From NCBI GenBank assembly GCA_005882905.1, contig VBBG01000042.1, forward strand, positions 1,505 through 15,788: a stretch of 14,284 nucleotides of DNA, read 5' to 3'. The position numbers and the translations under genes were made by a program. The notes below the pieces were generated by a model. That model saw only the letters and a list, made by a program, of their open reading frames with translations. It was not told the origin of the DNA and did not search any database. Every line of letters begins with the position of its first letter. The stretch's first letter is position 1. This DNA comes from Candidatus Bathyarchaeota archaeon (GTDB lineage Archaea > Thermoproteota > Bathyarchaeia > 40CM-2-53-6). Positions 1 to 5,950 of this stretch are shown piece by piece.

Positions 1-35
1 ACTTCTTGGCAGGCGCCCATGAATCTGATCTTCAT
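1..35 (-). CDS. beta-CASP metallo-beta-lactamase-fold ribonuclease, N-terminal fragment (aCPSF2-like)
   Basis: Only the first 11 codons and part of the twelfth lie in the window, read leftward from an ATG at 35-33. They give MKIRFMGACQEV. This closely resembles the opening beta-strand and turn of archaeal CPSF-like beta-CASP nucleases, which typically begin with a K-I-x-F-L-G-A/G-x-x-E-V-G-R-S pattern. Family members are zinc-dependent RNases that act in mRNA 3'-end processing and decay. The start follows almost immediately after MKI, so a form with N-terminal KH domains (aCPSF1) is unlikely and an aCPSF2-type protein is favoured. A purine-poor stretch with GGTG and TAGG lies just upstream of the ATG. 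The zinc-binding HxHxDH motif would lie beyond the edge and cannot be checked. Identification rests on about 12 residues and is tentative. Confidence 0.55.
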   Translation of the reverse strand, partial: MKIRFMGACQE

Positions 36-163
36 CCTAACACCGAATCAGACGGACACTGAAACATTTGAGGACTCGAAACTCTAACTAACCAATCGGG
101 CTTAGAACACTATAATAAAAGCCCTACAACTGGCTCAAAAACAAGACAGATTTAAGCCACGGA
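36..163. promoter_or_regulatory. Divergent intergenic promoter region with TATA box
   Basis: This 128-nt spacer separates the leftward ribonuclease from the rightward PAC2 gene. An AT-rich element, TATAATAAAA at 111-120, fits an archaeal TATA box for the rightward gene. A start site about 25 nt downstream would fall near 140-146, leaving a leader of about 20 nt before the ATG at 164. Read on the other strand the same element is TTTTATTATA and might also serve the leftward gene, with a longer leader. Direct evidence is the base composition only. Confidence 0.5.
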
Positions 164-898
164 ATGGTACGGGTTGCCACAACAAGTGGAATTCTGATGA
201 CCGTCCGTCTCCTTGTCGACTCAAAGAACCTGAGAGGCTCCACATTAGTAACCGGATTTCACGGTGTCGGCCAGACCGGATACATAGCCACATCATACAT
301 GATACACGCGCTCAAAGCAGAGAGGATAGGCTTCATCGACGTCTCCAACCCACCACCATGGGTCGGAACAGCAGAGGGCGGATTGGTTACACCATTCGAG
401 GTCTACCGGAGAGGAAAGACTGTCCTAGTGAAGCTCGAATTCTCCCCCCACAGATCAGAGGAAGCGGAATTCGCAAAATCGATCTCTGACTGGGCAATTG
501 GACAGAAGTTCAAGGACGCTATACTGATCGGCGGACTGGACTCTGCCTACAAACAGGCTAAGGAAGACTTCTGCGTCGTTCCGACTGGAGCATATCTCGA
601 CCGGGCTAAGCTCTTCAAAGCCCCGATACTCGAACCTGGTCTGCTGGTCTACGGACCGCTGGCGATTATGCTCAACGAGTTCGAAATCCACGACTTTCCC
701 GCGGTAGCTGTTCTCCCATACGCGGAACCTGCAAGGGCTGACCCCGCCGCGGCTGCTCTCGCGATCAAGAAAATTTCGAAGGCATACAATTTCAACGTTG
801 AGGTGTCGGACTTGGTGAAGGATGCGAAATTCATAGAGAGAGAGTTTGACCAGAAATCTCGAATGACACGCAAATCCCTCCAGAGAATGTACGCCTAA
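164..898 (+). CDS. PAC2-family protein (proteasome assembly chaperone-like)
   Basis: This 244-residue protein carries the PAC2 fold signature near the N-terminus: a strand followed by TGFHGVGQTGYIATSYM (about residues 30-46), matching the G-F-x-G-x-G-x-x-G pattern of the family. A later ILIGGLDS segment is the expected central strand. Archaeal PAC2 proteins such as PbaA and PbaB help assemble 20S proteasomes or form related chaperone-like complexes; which paralogue this is cannot be told. The length suits the family. Two starts are possible: ATG at 164, favoured by a TATA box at 111-120 with a short leader, and ATG at 197, which lies directly before the conserved VRLLVDSKNL strand. The 3' end converges on tgtA, and the two stop codons interlock over 895-898. 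The C-terminal quarter is Lys/Arg-rich and predicted helical. Confidence 0.8.
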   Translation: MVRVATTSGILMTVRLLVDSKNLRGSTLVTGFHGVGQTGYIATSYMIHALKAERIGFIDVSNPPPWVGTAEGGLVTPFEVYRRGKTVLVKLEFSPHRSEEAEFAKSISDWAIGQKFKDAILIGGLDSAYKQAKEDFCVVPTGAYLDRAKLFKAPILEPGLLVYGPLAIMLNEFEIHDFPAVAVLPYAEPARADPAAAALAIKKISKAYNFNVEVSDLVKDAKFIEREFDQKSRMTRKSLQRMYA

Positions 899-2478
899 CT
901 GTTCCGAGCCATCTTACGAATAACAGAGTTGATTATGGTTTGAGACTTCAGTTTCTTTCCATCAAGAACAACGATTTTCCGTCTGCCCAGCGTCTTCATC
1001 AATTCCGTCGCGACACACCTGCCATACTCGCCGTCGGAGACAAGGAACACGTTACGGGGGAGGAGTGTCCTGATGAGTCTTGCAACGTCCTCTGCCTTCG
1101 ACTGATAGAGAGAGGGATCTCCTACGTCTCGACCTTCTGTCTGGGCTATCGGAAATGTCTCGTCGAGCTCAATGGGAACCGGCCCCCAAGATAGCGAGTA
1201 GAACCAGATAGACATGTTTGAATGATCTTCGAAGAACTTTGCGACCGTTTGGTAGCGAGGGTCTTCATGGAAGGGTCTACGCCACCGACCCGGTAAGACC
1301 AACACCGTCTTTCTGCGTTCCTCGAAAGAGCGCGAGACTCTATCTCTGAACCTCTGGGCCTCGGGCCTGTCGTCGCTTGAGGCGCTCAAATGGAATATTC
1401 CGTGCGGTTTCACCGTAGGCGTGGAAGCCTCCAAGAGAGTCGAATGACGACGTATCCGATCGAAGCAGTCGAGCAAGGCTGGATGTACTCTCGATCTGGA
1501 CTCCAGCAACTCCCAGAGCCTCCCTCTTCTGATCGCTTCTCGGATCCTTCGCAGTTCCGAAAAACAGGCCCAGAGGTTATGCTGGATAAGTCGAGCCTCT
1601 CGTTCCTTTGGAGCAGCCTCCAGGACCTCGGACGGGCTGATCCCAGTACAAGCCGGACAATTGCAAGCAAACTCGACGATATCGCCGAGAAGCTGGGTGC
1701 CCTCTGAGGTGAGGTATCGGCCAGCTCGAGCGTAGAGCGCGTAGGCTGCCGAATCAAACAGGTCACATCCCAACGCCACCAGGAAAGGAAATAGAACCGG
1801 GTGGCCTGCCCCAAAGAGATGAAACGGTTTTCCCTTCGGAAGGGTGCGCTTGGCGGCGATGATCATCTCCACCAGAACATCGTAGCGCTGAGACTCCAAA
1901 AGTTCAGTGGGGCTTCCCAGAGCGTAGATCGGAAAATCCCTCTTCGACATTTCTGCTGCAGATCTTTCCACTTCCGCTAGGTGAACCCCGCCTTGGACCG
2001 GACCCATCCAGAGAATGTCCTTCCTGGTGATCGCCTTCATCGCCTGGTCCGCTCTCCTCACCGTCTCATCGACGGTCCATCGCGCCCGGGCCGGGTCGCT
2101 TCGGAAACCCGTCGGAACGTCCAGAATCACCCCAATGTCGCTATTGATCTTCTCCTGGTATCGTACAATTTCGTCTGGTTTTACTCCCACCTCGCCATAC
2201 TCGAGAATCTGATAAGCGCCAGAATCCGTAGCAACACTCTGGCCGAAACCCAGAGTCTCGTGAACATCCGCAGGTTCAGGATTACGTTCACCTCTCTTCA
2301 GAAGATACGCATTGGTCATCAGAGCATCGATTCCAGCCTCCTTGAAGAATTTCGCGTCTAGGGTCTGGTGGTACGGATCCAGAACCGGGAACATGTGCGG
2401 AGTGTTGAAAGTTCCGCTCTTGGTCCTGATGGTCCCGACTCGGCCTAAGAGGTCTTTCGAGCGAACCTGAAAACTCAT
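895..2478 (-). CDS. tgtA: Archaeosine tRNA-guanine transglycosylase (TgtA), PUA-less form
   Basis: TgtA exchanges guanine-15 of the tRNA D loop for preQ0, the first step of archaeosine formation. The 527-residue protein has the TGT barrel over about residues 1-330. Asp85 sits in DSGAYQ (acid/base and substrate-binding site). Asp120 sits in LDVPTG. Asp242 in CDLFDSA is the expected nucleophile. The zinc site is Cys272, Cys274 and Cys277 (CNCPACTG) plus His300 (QHNLW). A second domain, about 350-527, includes SWGPVPIELDETFP, typical of the C-terminal region shared with archaeosine synthase ArcS. No PUA domain follows; many euryarchaeal TgtA proteins of about 580 residues end in one. The ATG at 2478 lies 9 nt after the Lsm stop, so the gene is the last of a leftward operon. 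The 3' end interlocks with the convergent PAC2 gene. Confidence 0.93.
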   Translation of the reverse strand: MSFQVRSKDLLGRVGTIRTKSGTFNTPHMFPVLDPYHQTLDAKFFKEAGIDALMTNAYLLKRGERNPEPADVHETLGFGQSVATDSGAYQILEYGEVGVKPDEIVRYQEKINSDIGVILDVPTGFRSDPARARWTVDETVRRADQAMKAITRKDILWMGPVQGGVHLAEVERSAAEMSKRDFPIYALGSPTELLESQRYDVLVEMIIAAKRTLPKGKPFHLFGAGHPVLFPFLVALGCDLFDSAAYALYARAGRYLTSEGTQLLGDIVEFACNCPACTGISPSEVLEAAPKEREARLIQHNLWACFSELRRIREAIRRGRLWELLESRSRVHPALLDCFDRIRRHSTLLEASTPTVKPHGIFHLSASSDDRPEAQRFRDRVSRSFEERRKTVLVLPGRWRRPFHEDPRYQTVAKFFEDHSNMSIWFYSLSWGPVPIELDETFPIAQTEGRDVGDPSLYQSKAEDVARLIRTLLPRNVFLVSDGEYGRCVATELMKTLGRRKIVVLDGKKLKSQTIINSVIRKMARNS

Positions 2479-2487
2479 TCTGGGGAC

Positions 2488-2919
2488 TTAGGCTTTGATA
2501 CCTTTCTCCCGGATGAATTCGTCAAAGACCCGCTGGACCCTTTCGGCCGCTGGTCCCGACCCTTCGATGATCCCCCTTTCGTTGAGGCGTATCCGGTCCA
2601 TTACTACGATGACACCAGCGTCATCCATGACCCGGACCATTCTCGGAAAGACCCGCTCCAGCCTCTCGCCAAGGCTCTGGAGATCAAAGGGTTTCTCAAA
2701 ACTGGAGATCTGAAGTATGGTGCTGCCGTTGATGAACAACTTGTGAATCTCGCCGGCCTGTTCACTCTTTGCGTTGGTAAGACAGACGCTTAGACTCTCC
2801 GTGTCAACCCCGGTCAGTGTCCCAACAAAGGTCTTTCCCTGGTTGGTCACGACGCTGACGTGTTTCTGGAGAAGGTTGGACAACTCCTCCATGAACTTGC
2901 GGCCCGCAGTCGAAGACAT
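2488..2919 (-). CDS. Lsm/Sm-like RNA-binding protein with C-terminal domain (SmAP3-like)
   Basis: This 143-residue protein starts with an Sm fold. Sm1 spans about residues 13-50 (QKHVSVVTNQGKTFVGTLTGVD), with the usual strand-turn-strand and the G-x-L-x-G-V-D ending. Sm2 covers about 60-73 (HKLFINGSTILQIS), with N-G replacing the common R-G. Residues about 77-143 form an additional mixed alpha/beta domain. This arrangement matches SmAP3 proteins described from Pyrobaculum, which are larger than ordinary 75-residue archaeal Lsm rings. Archaeal Sm rings bind U-rich RNA. The gene starts at ATG and lies 40 nt after the zinc-ribbon gene and 9 nt before tgtA, pointing to co-transcription with RNA-related genes. 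The function of the extra domain is unknown to me. Confidence 0.85.
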   Translation of the reverse strand: MSSTAGRKFMEELSNLLQKHVSVVTNQGKTFVGTLTGVDTESLSVCLTNAKSEQAGEIHKLFINGSTILQISSFEKPFDLQSLGERLERVFPRMVRVMDDAGVIVVMDRIRLNERGIIEGSGPAAERVQRVFDEFIREKGIKA

Positions 2920-2959
2920 CTTTGACTACCGAACGAGCCGGGAAATGCCTGCCGCTATA

Positions 2960-3169
2960 TCACCTTTGGTCCAACCGGCCGCGACGTGCTTTCGCTTCTG
3001 AAAGGATCGTCCGGGCCTCGCGAGAGTCGTGGGCAGTCTGAATTACCTTGATATCGGCGAGTGCAATTCTCGCGTTGCAACTGGGACACGTCTTGCCCTT
3101 GTATCGAGAATCTGCAATAATGAGGGCGTGGCAACGGGAACACTCACCTACAAGGTAGTGGTCCCTCAC
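2960..3169 (-). CDS. Small zinc-ribbon protein (DUF1922-like)
   Basis: This 69-residue protein has two CxxC knuckles, Cys10-Cys13 (CSRC) and Cys28-Cys31 (CPSC), in the spacing of a rubredoxin-like zinc ribbon. A segment IKVIQTAHDSREARTILSEAKARRG follows, predicted to be a strand then a basic helix. The pattern is that of the archaeal DUF1922 family, whose role is unknown. Residues are consistent with nucleic-acid or ribosome binding, but that is inference. The start is GTG at 3169, and its bases overlap the TGA stop of the AK6-like gene (GTGA over 3166-3169), indicating translational coupling. A different reading frame across this locus is shorter and has no zinc-binding pattern. Confidence 0.75.
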   Translation of the reverse strand: MRDHYLVGECSRCHALIIADSRYKGKTCPSCNARIALADIKVIQTAHDSREARTILSEAKARRGRLDQR

Positions 3170-3744
3170 AGGATCTTCCTCGAGAGTTCTATCGGATCGT
3201 ACCGTTGGAGCCAGCTAGCTGCAATTCCGTTCCATCCTTTACGCGCTGATATGAGTCCCATCGCTTCGTGAAGCAGTTGTCCAGGCCGCTTCCGCGTAGC
3301 ATCAATCTCGTACACTCTCCGAGCCCCAAGGCGCTTCAATGATTCGTACAGAGAAAGGTCAATGAGCTCGGCTTCCACGTTTTCCCAAATCTTCCTCTTC
3401 GGCCATCTTCTACCTCGAAGGCGACTGGCGAGAACGACAGGGTCCAACCGCACAACAATGGCAATCATTCCTCGTTTCTTCGGCATGAACTTACCTACCC
3501 AGTTTGTTTCGATGACCAGTCCGCCTTCTCCGCGGGCTGCAAAGAAGTCGATGAGGGTCTTGTGCAGACGGCGTTCGTCGATTACGTAGGATTGGCGTAA
3601 GCCATCGAATCTGCTATAGAGCCTTTCCTTCTTCACAAGTTCGCCAAGGTTGAGGAACTGGAACCCGGTCTGTTTTGCAAGGAGTCTGGCGAGGACGGTC
3701 TTTCCTACACCAGGTGTCCCGGTGACTATGATGGTCTTGGCCAA
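3166..3744 (-). CDS. AK6/Fap7-type adenylate kinase-like NTPase
   Basis: This 192-residue P-loop kinase belongs to the Fap7/hCINAP (adenylate kinase 6) group, which has adenylate kinase or ATPase activity. In eukaryotes and archaea it acts in late small-subunit ribosome maturation with Rps14/uS11. The Walker A motif GTPGVGKT is at residues 9-16. DERRLH is near 56-61. ETNWVGKFMPKK (79-90) corresponds to the family's strand with a His/Asn before the variable loop. GRRWPKRKIWENVEAE (about 111-126) is the short lid. The start is TTG at 3744, forced because the P-loop follows directly and no ATG or GTG lies nearer. It sits only 9 nt beyond the encoded CCA of the upstream tRNA-Glu, so the mRNA probably derives from a tRNA-containing transcript. 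It overlaps the zinc-ribbon gene by 4 nt. Length is typical. Confidence 0.88.
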   Translation of the reverse strand: MAKTIIVTGTPGVGKTVLARLLAKQTGFQFLNLGELVKKERLYSRFDGLRQSYVIDERRLHKTLIDFFAARGEGGLVIETNWVGKFMPKKRGMIAIVVRLDPVVLASRLRGRRWPKRKIWENVEAELIDLSLYESLKRLGARRVYEIDATRKRPGQLLHEAMGLISARKGWNGIAASWLQRYDPIELSRKIL

Positions 3745-3770
3745 CGTTTGTTCTGGTGCTCCGGCCGGGA

Positions 3771-3789
3771 CTGTCAGCTCTCGGGGGCT
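3771..3789 (-). other. Putative 19-nt tRNA intron at position 59/60 (T loop)
   Basis: Removing these bases turns the interrupted T arm into CCGGG-TTCAAAT-CCCGG, a consensus arm with five perfect pairs. In a bulge-helix-bulge model, exon bases TTCA face TGAC near the intron's 3' end (three of four pairs). The cuts fall in bulges AAA and AGT. The fit is relaxed rather than strict, so the exact ends could shift by a base. Confidence 0.65.
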
Positions 3790-3827
3790 TTTGAACCCGG
3801 GTCGCCGGATCGAGAGTCCGGCATACT

Positions 3828-3842
3828 CTCGGCCAGTCTGGA
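3828..3842 (-). other. Putative 12-15-nt tRNA intron in the D loop
   Basis: Between the invariant GG of the D loop and the 3' half of the D stem there are about a dozen more bases than a normal D loop allows. The surplus includes a strong hairpin, CCGGTC-TCCA-GACTGG (3848-3833), formed partly with exon bases. Ends are approximate: several cut pairs give a plausible mature loop. The alternative is a genuinely enlarged D loop. Confidence 0.5.
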
Positions 3843-3864
3843 GACCGGTCTATACTACCGGAGC

Positions 3865-3912
3865 AGGCGGTCCGAGAAAATATCTCTAAGTTAAGTCTTT
3901 TCTGGGAACGAT
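3865..3912 (-). promoter_or_regulatory. Thermosome-tRNA spacer with TATA-like element
   Basis: This 48-nt spacer lies after the thermosome stop and upstream of the tRNA. On the minus strand it reads AACTTAGAGATATTTTCTC (3895-3877), the only AT-rich stretch. It may be the tRNA promoter, though a box centred near 3880 is slightly closer to the tRNA 5' end than the usual 25 nt, so a box nearer 3888-3893 is also possible. The TTTT could aid termination of the thermosome mRNA. Confidence 0.4.
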
Positions 3913-5532
3913 CTACTCGGGCGGTGGACCCTGGCCCTTCGGCATCGGCGGTGGCTTGGCCGCAGCGATAACGTCGTCAATCCGGAGGATCATCGAAGCG
4001 ACTTCGACGGCTGAGCTGATGGCGTGCTCCTTGACCTTGACCGGTTCCAAGACGCCTTCTTTCATCATGTCAGTAATCTCGCCCGTGTAGACGTTGATGC
4101 CACTCCAGAGACCTTTAGTCTCGTGGGCGGCCCTCAGCCCAACGAGAATGTCGATCTGGTCCAGGCCAGCGTTATCCGATAGGGTTCGAGGAATAGATTC
4201 CATCGCGTCCGCGAAAGCTTCGATCGCAAGCTGTTCTCTTCCACCGATCTTTGTCGCATAGTCACGGATTCTCTTCGCAAGCTCTGTTTCGACCGCTCCG
4301 CCTCCGGCGACGATCTTGTTCTTCTTCACAACGTCGATAACTACTGAGAGAGCGTCTTTCAAAGATCTCTCCGCCTCGTCTACCATCCGTTCAAGACCTG
4401 CGCGTATCAGTATGCTGACCGACTTTGGATCCTTGGCGTCCTCGACGAAGATCATCTTATCGTCCCCTATCTTTCGTTCCTCAACCAGCCCCGCGCCTCC
4501 AAGATCGCTCGCTCTCATGTCTTCCAAGTTGGTGATGATCCTTCCGCCCGTTGCGCGTGAGAGCTTCTCGATATCGGATTTCTTGATTCTCCTCGCGGCT
4601 AGGATTCCCTGCTTTGCCATGAAGGATTGAGCTATCTCGTCGATCCCCTTCTGGCAGAGAACCACGCTAGCGCCGGCCTCTGCTATCTTGTCTACCATGT
4701 CCTTCATCAGCTTCGTCTCCTCATCCAAGAACGATTGCATCTGTTGCGGATTGCTTATCTTGATCTCTGCACTGAACTCGGTCTTCTCGATCTCGAGCGC
4801 GGTGTCGAGGAGCGCAATCCTAGCCTTCTCCATCCGCTTAGGCATTCCAGGATGAACGACCTCCTTGTCTATGATTACGCCGTTGACAAGCTCGGTATCC
4901 ATGAGGCTCTTTCCTTCCTTCTTCACAAGCTGAATATTATCAATATCAGCGACGAACGAGTCTCCTCGCTTCTCGACGACCCTGTTGACAGCTTCAACAG
5001 CTATCTTGGCAAAATGTTCCGTCGCGCCTCCAAGACTCTTCCCGTGCATCGCGGTCATGGCCACCTTCTTGAGCGTCTCAAGGTCCTTCAAATCGACCGG
5101 CTTCGAAATCTCATTGAGAATCTCCTTGGCCTTCTCTCCGGCTTTTTTGTAGCCCGCGTTGATTACAGTAGGATGGACTCCCTGGTCGAGCAGCAGCTCC
5201 GCCCGCTTGAGAAGTTCGCCCGCGAGCACCACCGAAGTGGTTGTCCCATCGCCCACTTCATCGTCCTGGGTCTTTGCGACCTCGACAAGCATCTTTGCAG
5301 CAGGATGCTGCACGTCTAATTCATCTAGGACCGTCGCTCCGTCACTCGTGATAGTCACATCGCCGAGGCTGTCTACCATCATTTTGTCCATTCCGCGTGG
5401 ACCCAGGGTTGTCTTGACGACCTCGGAGACTATGCGCGCGGCGCTGATGTTTCCCCGCTGCGCATCTTTGCCTCTGTTACGAGATGAACCTTCTTTCAGA
5501 ATCAGAATAGGTTGATTTGCAAGATAGGACAT
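3913..5532 (-). CDS. thsA: Thermosome subunit (group II chaperonin)
   Basis: This 539-residue ATP-driven folding chaperone forms a double ring in the cytoplasm. The equatorial nucleotide site shows TLGPRGMDKM (about 42-51), SDGATVLDEL (63-72) and GDGTTT (94-99), with Asp95 binding the metal. The apical domain includes KISNPQQMQSFLDEETKLMKD and the helical-protrusion region ending in ILAARRIKKSDIEKLSRATGGRI. The distal equatorial part has AGGGAVETELAKRIRDYA and AGLDQIDILVGLRAAHE. The C-terminal tail is Pro/Gly-rich (PPPMPKGQGPPPE) and lacks the Gly-Gly-Met repeats common in thermosomes. The start is ATG at 5532, followed by the typical N-terminal PILILKEG strand. A TATA-like element lies upstream at 5569-5576. 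The identification is certain; alpha or beta paralogue assignment is not possible. Confidence 0.97.
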   Translation of the reverse strand: MSYLANQPILILKEGSSRNRGKDAQRGNISAARIVSEVVKTTLGPRGMDKMMVDSLGDVTITSDGATVLDELDVQHPAAKMLVEVAKTQDDEVGDGTTTSVVLAGELLKRAELLLDQGVHPTVINAGYKKAGEKAKEILNEISKPVDLKDLETLKKVAMTAMHGKSLGGATEHFAKIAVEAVNRVVEKRGDSFVADIDNIQLVKKEGKSLMDTELVNGVIIDKEVVHPGMPKRMEKARIALLDTALEIEKTEFSAEIKISNPQQMQSFLDEETKLMKDMVDKIAEAGASVVLCQKGIDEIAQSFMAKQGILAARRIKKSDIEKLSRATGGRIITNLEDMRASDLGGAGLVEERKIGDDKMIFVEDAKDPKSVSILIRAGLERMVDEAERSLKDALSVVIDVVKKNKIVAGGGAVETELAKRIRDYATKIGGREQLAIEAFADAMESIPRTLSDNAGLDQIDILVGLRAAHETKGLWSGINVYTGEITDMMKEGVLEPVKVKEHAISSAVEVASMILRIDDVIAAAKPPPMPKGQGPPPE

Positions 5533-5568
5533 TCTTCTTCCCGAAAAGCGGTTGCGAGGATACTTCGA

Positions 5569-5576
5569 ATAAAAAC
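5569..5576 (-). promoter_or_regulatory. TATA-like element of the thermosome gene
   Basis: On the minus strand this reads TTTTTATT, preceded by purine-rich AAAGTAAGG that could act as a BRE. A start site about 26 nt on, near 5546, would give a leader of about 14 nt containing GGGAAGAAGA before the ATG. The T-run also lies 30 nt beyond the histone stop and could serve histone mRNA termination. Confidence 0.5.
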
Positions 5577-5606
5577 CTTACTTTGATAGTTGCGGGGTTT
5601 TTTGGC

Positions 5607-5828
5607 TCATTCCTTCCAGATGCGTTTCACTGCGAGCCTGATATCCTCGGCTCTAACTGTTTTGCGCCCCGCATGGGTCGCCAATTCCAGAGCCTCCTTT
5701 CCCACCCGCACCGCTACCTCTTCCACTACCTTTCGCAGTTCTTCCGCCGCATCGTCGCCTATTCTGCCCGCACCGCCCTTTTTTATGAGCCGATGCACCG
5801 CGGCGGTCGATATCTCGGTTTCCGCCAA
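5607..5828 (-). CDS. Archaeal histone (HMf-like)
   Basis: This 73-residue single histone fold packages DNA as dimers that polymerise along it. Features match the family: helix alpha1 (ISTAAVHRLIKKGG), the GAGRIGDDA loop with Arg22, the long central helix alpha2 (AAEELRKVVEEVAVRVGKEALELATHAG), the RKT loop at 55-57, and helix alpha3 (VRAEDIRLAVKRI). The start is TTG at 5828. The codon immediately upstream is TAG, so no earlier start is possible, and no later start would leave helix alpha1 intact. A strong TATA box lies at 5859-5867. The gene is divergent from eS17 and precedes the thermosome gene on the same strand by 74 nt. Very short tails, as in HMfA/B, suggest a standard structural histone. 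Confidence 0.96.
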   Translation of the reverse strand: MAETEISTAAVHRLIKKGGAGRIGDDAAEELRKVVEEVAVRVGKEALELATHAGRKTVRAEDIRLAVKRIWKE

Positions 5829-5858
5829 CTATGCGACCGGATTCGGTTCGGAAAATCG

Positions 5859-5867
5859 TATATTTAA
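5859..5867 (-). promoter_or_regulatory. TATA box of the histone gene
   Basis: The minus strand reads TTAAATATA, close to the archaeal consensus. A start about 26 nt downstream (near 5837) gives a leader of about 9 nt before the TTG, consistent with a nearly leaderless mRNA. Confidence 0.65.
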
Positions 5868-5900
5868 CCGTTAGTCGACGCGACGAACGCTTCTAACGCC

Positions 5901-5910
5901 AAATATTTAA
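5901..5910 (+). promoter_or_regulatory. TATA box of the eS17 gene
   Basis: AAATATTTAA fits the archaeal consensus. A start near 5932 leaves a leader of about 19 nt before the GTG at 5951. Its centre lies about 43 nt from the oppositely facing histone TATA box, so the two promoters are back to back in one 122-nt spacer. Confidence 0.65.
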
Positions 5911-5950
5911 TAGACGAGCAGCCGGTCCGCCGCTCTTCGGAAGTGCCAGA

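Larger units (their letters stand above)
3754..3864 (-). tRNA. tRNA-Glu(CUC) with apparent introns in the D loop and T loop
   Basis: Read leftward, GCTCCGG (3864-3858) pairs perfectly with CCGGAGC (3764-3758) as acceptor stem, then discriminator A and an encoded CCA (3756-3754). The anticodon arm is CCGGA-CTCTCGA-TCCGG (3821-3805), with anticodon CTC at 3814-3812, uninterrupted. The T stem is CCGGG (3800-3796) against CCCGG (3769-3765). After TTCAA in the T loop lie 21 nt where two are expected. Removing 3789-3771 (19 nt, between positions 59 and 60) restores TTCAAAT. In the D arm, GTAT (3855-3852) pairs with GTAT (3826-3823) using G-U pairs. About 12-15 nt between the conserved GG (3846-3845) and A21 (3827) are surplus. 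Such introns are known from TACK archaea and removed at bulge-helix-bulge sites. The T-loop junction forms a relaxed bulge-helix-bulge; the D-loop junction is not resolved. Confidence 0.85.

Noticed and set aside
1..87. Open frame on the plus strand ending at TAA 85-87, as a possible tail of an upstream gene
   Set aside because: The residues show no recognisable family, while the minus strand of the same bases gives a clear ribonuclease N-terminus with an ATG.
3754..3864. Interpretation of the locus as a permuted or split tRNA, or as a tRNA pseudogene
   Set aside because: Exons are in normal order with intact acceptor, anticodon and T stems and an encoded CCA, so an intron-bearing gene is simpler.
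4627..5319. 230-codon open frame on the plus strand inside the thermosome gene
   Set aside because: It lies fully opposite a certain chaperonin gene, has no recognisable motif and no promoter or ribosome binding site; long antisense frames are common opposite GC-rich genes with biased codons.
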